Source: Wurfbainia villosa
Taxonomy: Eukaryota; Streptophyta; Magnoliopsida; Zingiberales; Zingiberaceae
Assembly: GCA_025175895.1 (NCBI GenBank)
Contig: CM045989.1
Coordinates: forward strand, 126,865,272 to 126,929,271
Direction of reading: 5' to 3'
Length of the DNA: 64,000 nt
The position numbers and the translations under genes were made by a program. Shown piece after piece: positions 59,615-64,000 of the stretch. Each line of letters begins with the position of its first letter. Positions within the stretch are counted from its first letter, which is position 1. The notes below the pieces were generated by a model. The model was given only the letters and a program-made list of their open reading frames with translations. It had not been told where the DNA came from and did not search any database.

Positions 59615-61768
59615 TGTTGGCATGCTCGGAGGCTCATTGGCTCCCATGTCCCCGGATTAAATTTTTCACTAATGAAAATTAATCCGGATAGGATGAGTTT
59701 CCTAAGCACAACCAATTCGTCGTCGTGCTAACGACTTGAGCAATCACTTGAGCAAACTAGTTGTTCAAGCAACAAAACTCTTCTAGTCGGTTAGCCGCGG
59801 AAGAGATGACGGACGGATCACCAGTTTTTGTGTTTATCTTCGGGGTCCATGATTATACAAAAACATATGGATGTAGACATGTATAATCAACACATACAAA
59901 CATATAAATAATAACATGCAAAGATCAATAATAAAACTTGTAAAAGTTTTATACCTCTCGATCTTCTATCGTATGTCCTAACCTCCTTGTAGACTTCGTG
60001 TGGGCGAAGATCCTCCACAAGTTGAAGCTTCCTAGATCTTCTTCAATCGAAAGAAAGAAGAACTCTCCTTCTCTTCTTGCTTGAGCCAACCACCAATCCA
60101 CAAAGGATTGATGTCGCCGACCCCAAGAATAGAGAGAACAAGATGGCCAACCAAGGAACCGAACAAGGGAACAATCCCTAGCTCCTTTGTGCTGCCGGCC
60201 AAGAGGAAAAGAAGAGGAGAAGAGGAATCGGTTGAGCCCCGACCAAGGTAGAAGGAAGAAGAGGTAGGAGCCGGCCAACACCTTAGGAAGAAGACCTATT
60301 GTTGCCGCCCACTCTCCTTGCAAACCCTAGCCGCCCAACCAAAGAACCAAACCCTAATCTCCCTAGGGTTTCTTGCCGCCCAAGCCAATGAAAGGTAAAA
60401 CTCTAATCTCCAAAATCATCCAACAACCTCTTGCCGCCCACCCTAAGCCACCCTTTTATAGAGTTAGGGATAAGCCTTGGTTTAATCTCCACCGTTGGTT
60501 CTAGGGATTTAATCTCAACCGTCGGATATAGAGATTTAATCTCAACTGTCGGATCTAGAGATTTAATCTCAACCATCGGATCTAGAGATTTAATCTCCAC
60601 CGTCGGTTCTAGAGATTTAATCTCAACCGTCGGATCTAGAGATTTAATCTCAACTGTCGGTTCTAGGGATTTAATCTCAACCGTCGGATCTAGAGATTTA
60701 ATCTCAACCGTCGGATCTAGAGATTTAATCTCCACCGTCGGTTCTAGAGATTTAATCTCAACTGTCAGATCTAGAGATTTAATCTCAACCATCGGTTCTA
60801 GGGATTTAATCTCAACCGTCGGTTCTAGAGATTTGTTTTCCATCATTGGATCTAGGCTTCATGAGGATTATATTTGGCTACGATAGGGACCATGAGGAGG
60901 AGTTGGATCTTGGCCACCCGATGGATCGGAACCACACAAACTTGATCCATCAATGATGTTCCATTCTACTAGAAGATCATCATTGAATTACCTCACCAAC
61001 CCCCATAAATTAATATGGGCTCCATATATTATTTGTACATCCATCTTCCTCGTGTTTAAGATATCGAATGTTCGTTAATTAATTGATTTACTGACCATCA
61101 ATCAATTAACATCTAACTCCTCGAGTAGTACCACTCAACCTTATCTTCATGTTGACTAAGTCAACTTGCAGGGTTTACATGATGAACCTTATGAGCTCCT
61201 CAATGGGACATCATCAACCTAATATATAGGACACGTTTTCCTCTAATAATCAACGGCACACTATGTAAATAATATCATTTCCCAACTTACCGGGCATATT
61301 AATTTAATCCATCTAAATCTCACCCTTTGGTAAATCAAAGAAATAAATACTAAGTACATGTGCCCGTTATTTTATTGGGATTAAGAGCATGTACAACATA
61401 ACATCCGAGGTCCGATTCAATTATGTAGTCATCAATAAATTGAATCACCTCTATGTCGGTCCTGCTCAATACACCTAAGTATACTAGTGTAACTCTATGG
61501 TCAAGACAAACCAATACCAAGCTACACTACAACCATGCTAATGGTTTGTCCAAAACCATCTTGGTTGTGAGCCTCTACTTATATTCTACAAGGGACTGAT
61601 AACATGATCTTCTGTGCCACACCAAGCACCATGTTATCTACAATGTAAAGTATTAGACAATATGCACACATATAATAAATATAAAGTGCAAACAATGATC
61701 ATGTGATTCTTATTTCAAAATAAAAATGTTCATACAAAAGAGCTAGGCTTTCAGTATACATCACAACA
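59615..61768 (-). repeat. 3' LTR of element D
   Basis: 2,154 bp, TGTTGGCATGC at left and catcacaaca at right. It contains a 27-bp minisatellite (60480-60850). The left half is purine/GC-rich with rejected ORFs (e.g. 59949-60323). Confidence 0.8.
60480..60850. repeat. 27-bp minisatellite, ~14 units, in the LTR of D
   Basis: Unit 'gatttaatctcaaccgtcgg' plus 'atctaga' or 'ttctagg'. Because 27 is a multiple of three, long repetitive ORFs arise on both strands (GSRDLISTV and VEIKSLDPT nonapeptides). Confidence 0.95.
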
Positions 61769-61789
61769 ATCTCCCACTTATACTAAAAG
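61769..61789 (-). other. Polypurine tract of element D
   Basis: The complement reads AAGTGGGAGAT directly before the 3' LTR start. Confidence 0.8.
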
Positions 61790-62581
61790 ACTATGCTATC
61801 ATCACACTGCCATACATCTGATCCCCATGTCCTCCACATGCCTATCAAACGCTTTCGCTGGAAGGGCCTTCGTGAATGGATCCGCCAGGTTATCCTCTGA
61901 TGCAATCTTGGCGACAGCTACTTCTCCTCGCTTTACGATCTCTCATATCAGGTGGTACTTGCGGTCTATGTGTTTACTCGCCTTATGGGCTCGTGGTTCC
62001 TTCGAGTTTGCAACTGCACCACTGTTATCACAATAAATTGTGATAGTTCTGGGCAAACCAAGAATTACATCCAAGTCCATCAAGAAGTTCCTGAGCCATA
62101 CAACTTCCTTGGCTGCCTTAGAGGCTGCCACATACTCAGCTTCCATGGTAGAGTCCGCCATGCATTTCTGCTTGACACTCCTCCATACTACGACTCCACC
62201 TCTAAAAGTAAACACAAACCCCGAGGTAGACTTACTGTTGTCCCTATCTGATTGGAAATCAGAATCCGTGTAACCCACAGGGACTAATTGATCTGCCCGG
62301 TAAACCAGCATATAATCGCTAGTCCTTCTCAGGTACTTCAATATATGCTTTACCGCAGTCCAATGTCCCTGTCCAGGATTACTCTGATATACGCTAACCA
62401 TGTCTATGGCAAAGCAGATATCTGGTCTCGTACATAGCATAACATACATGAGGCTTCCTACTATCGAAGCATAAGGAACCACCTTCATCTCCTCTATCTC
62501 CTTTGATGTTTTGGGACATATCTCTTTAGATAAAGGTACTCCATGCCTAAAAGGTAGAAAACCTTTCTTGGAGTTTTGCAT
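61790..62581 (-). pseudogene. RNase H region of element D pol
   Basis: 62581-61943 is open: SKKGFLPFRHGVPLSKEICP, MYVMLCTRPDICFAIDMVS, then RNase H with GYTDSDF, TSGFVFTFRGGVVVW, STMEAEYVAASKAAKE and YCDNSGAVANSKEPRAHKAS. A TGA at about 61940, after HIDRKYHLI, cuts off the tail, but ADPFTKALPAKAFDRH is still readable to about 61820. The catalytic positions that A and B have lost are all here. Confidence 0.85.
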
Positions 62582-63584
62582 GCTAAAACGAGCAAGGATA
62601 GTGTCAATATATGAAGCTCAAGATAAGCACAACATCCTTTTCTTGCGATCCCTTATCACCTTGATCCCAAGGATGTGTCCCACTTCTCCCAAGTCCTTCA
62701 TATCAAACTGTTTGGACAACCATACCCTTACGTCTGATAACACTCTGATATTGTTGCCAACTAACAAAATGTCATCTACGTATAGTACAAGAAATACCAC
62801 TACATTTCCATCACATCTCTTGTATATACAAGGCTCATCCGGACTTTGAATAAATCCATATGACTGAATTACCTCATCAAAGCGGATGTTCCAAGATCTA
62901 GAAGCTTGCTTCAATCCATAAATGGACCGATTAAGCTTACACATAAGATGCTCTTTGCCCTTTGCAATGAATCCCTCTGGTTGCTTCATATAGATGTTTT
63001 CCTCAAGACTTTCGTTAAGGAAAGCTGTCTTGACATCCATCTGCCAAATCTCATAATCCTCATGAGAAACAATAGATAAGAGAATCCGGATAGACTTAAG
63101 CATGGCTACCGGTGAAAAGGTCTCCTCATAATCGATACCCTCTTTCTGAGTATACCCTTTTGCAACAAGCCTAGCTTTGAAGGTCTCAACCTTCCCATCT
63201 ACTCCTCTCTTTCTCTTGTAGATCCACTTGCATCCAATGGCTTTCACACCATCGGGTGATTCTACTAGCTCCCAGACATGATTATAATCCATAGATTCTA
63301 TCTCTGAATTCATCGCTCTTTGCCAAGATACCGCATCTCTATCTTGGAGTGCCTCGTCATATGTCCAGGGATCAGATTCATGTTCACTAGGGACTAAGTC
63401 CGAAGACTCTCCCAAGAACATGAATCTCTCGGGTTGTCTAACAACCCTACCACTATGACGAGGTGCCTTCTATGTATGCTCTGTGACATGCGGTGCAGTG
63501 ACTTGTGGTATCTCCTCTTGTATCGGTGGTACTGAAGTCGAGACTTCCCCTGTCAACTCCTCAAGAACAATCCTGTTGGAAGAT
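62582..63584 (-). pseudogene. Reverse transcriptase region of element D pol
   Basis: 63421-62618 is open: GCKWIYKRKRGVDGK, ARLVAKGYTQKEGIDYEETF, EIWQMDVKTAFLNESLEENI, RSIYGLKQASRSWN and YVDDILLVGNN. A TGA at about 62616 (after KKRMLCLS) breaks the same frame that continues into RNase H. 63422-63584 is the low-complexity integrase-RT linker with stops. Confidence 0.85.
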
Positions 63585-64000
63585 TGTTGGTGCAATCGTC
63601 CCAGGTAGACTCCCGATGGTATTTTGATGACAGACAAAACTCATGACATGGGATTGTCATGGGAAAGTCCAACATGGGGTTGGCATGGGAAGTCCAAAGC
63701 ATTGCGGAGCCGTGCGCTCGGTGCTTGGCATGGGAAATCCAAAGCATTGCGGAGCCGTGCGCTCGGTGCTTGGTGAGAAAAGCATTGCGGAGCCGTGCGC
63801 TCGGTGCTTGGTGAGAAATGCATTGCGAAGCCGTGCGCTTGGTGCATTTGGGAAGTCTTGAGGACTTGGTAAGTTCACTAAGCTCGGGGTCTTTGAGTCG
63901 GTGAAGGATGGCATTGCGAAGCCGTGCGCTTGGTGCATCCGAGGGACCGCCGGACGGGGAGCGAAGGGAGTGAGCCCAAAGGAAGCATACTTCTAGGGCA
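63585..64000 (+). mobile_element. LTR H (Sirevirus-type, S1-related), runs off the window
   Basis: Starts TGTTGGTGCAATCGTCCCAGG in the pol linker of D; 'aagat' (63580-63584) is the expected target site. It shares the start and the 'gtcatgggaaagtccaacatggg' words with S1 LTRs but has its own repeat (63699-63936). Confidence 0.8.
63699..63936. repeat. Five-copy 26-bp repeat in LTR H
   Basis: Copies at 63699-63724, 63743-63768, 63782-63807, 63820-63845 and 63911-63936, each 'gcattgcg(g/a)agccgtgcgct' followed by (c/t)ggtgc. The last two share the a and t variants. It produces reading frames on both strands that are not genes. Confidence 0.9.

Larger units (their letters stand above)
59615..63584 (-). 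mobile_element. Ty1-copia element D (Tork/Angela-like), 3' part
   Basis: Minus-strand element: 3' LTR 59615-61768, polypurine tract, RNase H, RT and linker, cut at 63584 by LTR H. It starts with TGTTGGCATGCTCGG exactly in the integrase of C; 'tgcct' (59610-59614) is the expected target site. It is a different family from A and B, with an intact RNase H layout. Confidence 0.85.

Noticed and set aside
60403..60886. Mirror-image 147- and 151-codon repetitive ORFs
   Set aside because: Produced by a 27-bp minisatellite inside the LTR of element D; period divisible by three keeps both strands open.

Overview
This window is nuclear DNA of a flowering plant, probably a monocot with a large repeat-rich genome (the monocot call is a weak inference). 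Nearly everything is LTR retrotransposon DNA: Ty1-copia elements (Sirevirus-like and Tork/Angela-like), Ty3-gypsy chromovirus LTRs with 'ggggc(a/g)tgaca' ends, and one Tat-like gypsy gag. Many insertions are nested, and several keep exact 5-bp target-site duplications (TSDs). The only convincing host gene is a short VQ-motif protein gene at 24089-24565 (+), in about 2.9 kb of low-repeat DNA (22992-25929).

Left block (1-22991). A minus-strand gypsy LTR (1-2550) interrupts the gag of a minus-strand Sirevirus fragment (2551-about 4375), which abuts the 3' end of a plus-strand gypsy element whose 3' LTR runs from 4549 to 19201. Into that LTR went a Sirevirus-type LTR, now solo (15965-17524, TSD aggga). 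Into the edge of that went a minus-strand Ty1-copia element (5692-15260, 'element A'). Element A is flanked by a direct repeat of about 725 bp instead of a 5-bp TSD. A second gypsy LTR (about 19231-22826) and a CACTA transposon end (22827-22991) follow.

Middle (22992-33882). The VQ gene island is followed by a decayed minus-strand chromovirus (LTR 25930-28431; chromodomain, integrase, RNase H and reverse transcriptase remnants to about 30700), another gypsy LTR-like stretch (31104-about 32541), and the LTR end and gag of a Tat-like gypsy element (to 33882).

Right block (33883-64000). This is a chain of insertions in which each element is cut by the clean terminus of the next: Tat-like gag > Sirevirus-type F (33883) > copia-type LTR G (45521) > Sirevirus C (47633) > copia D (59615) > LTR H (63585, running off the window). 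Nested inside are element B (34552-43965, TSD gaagt, sister of A) in the LTR of F; a solo LTR (45724-46776, TSD ataga) in G; a complete gag-only Sirevirus (49477-56152, TSD cacgt) in the gag of C; and a solo LTR (57348-58573, TSD ttgca) farther along C.

The most notable items are the gag-only element with an intact 574-codon gag and no pol; elements A and B, which share the same RNase H frameshift and deletion although inserted independently; the long duplication around A; and palindromes and short tandem arrays in the Sirevirus LTRs. All pol genes seen are broken, mostly by stop codons that fit C-to-T decay. No RNA genes or CRISPR arrays were seen.
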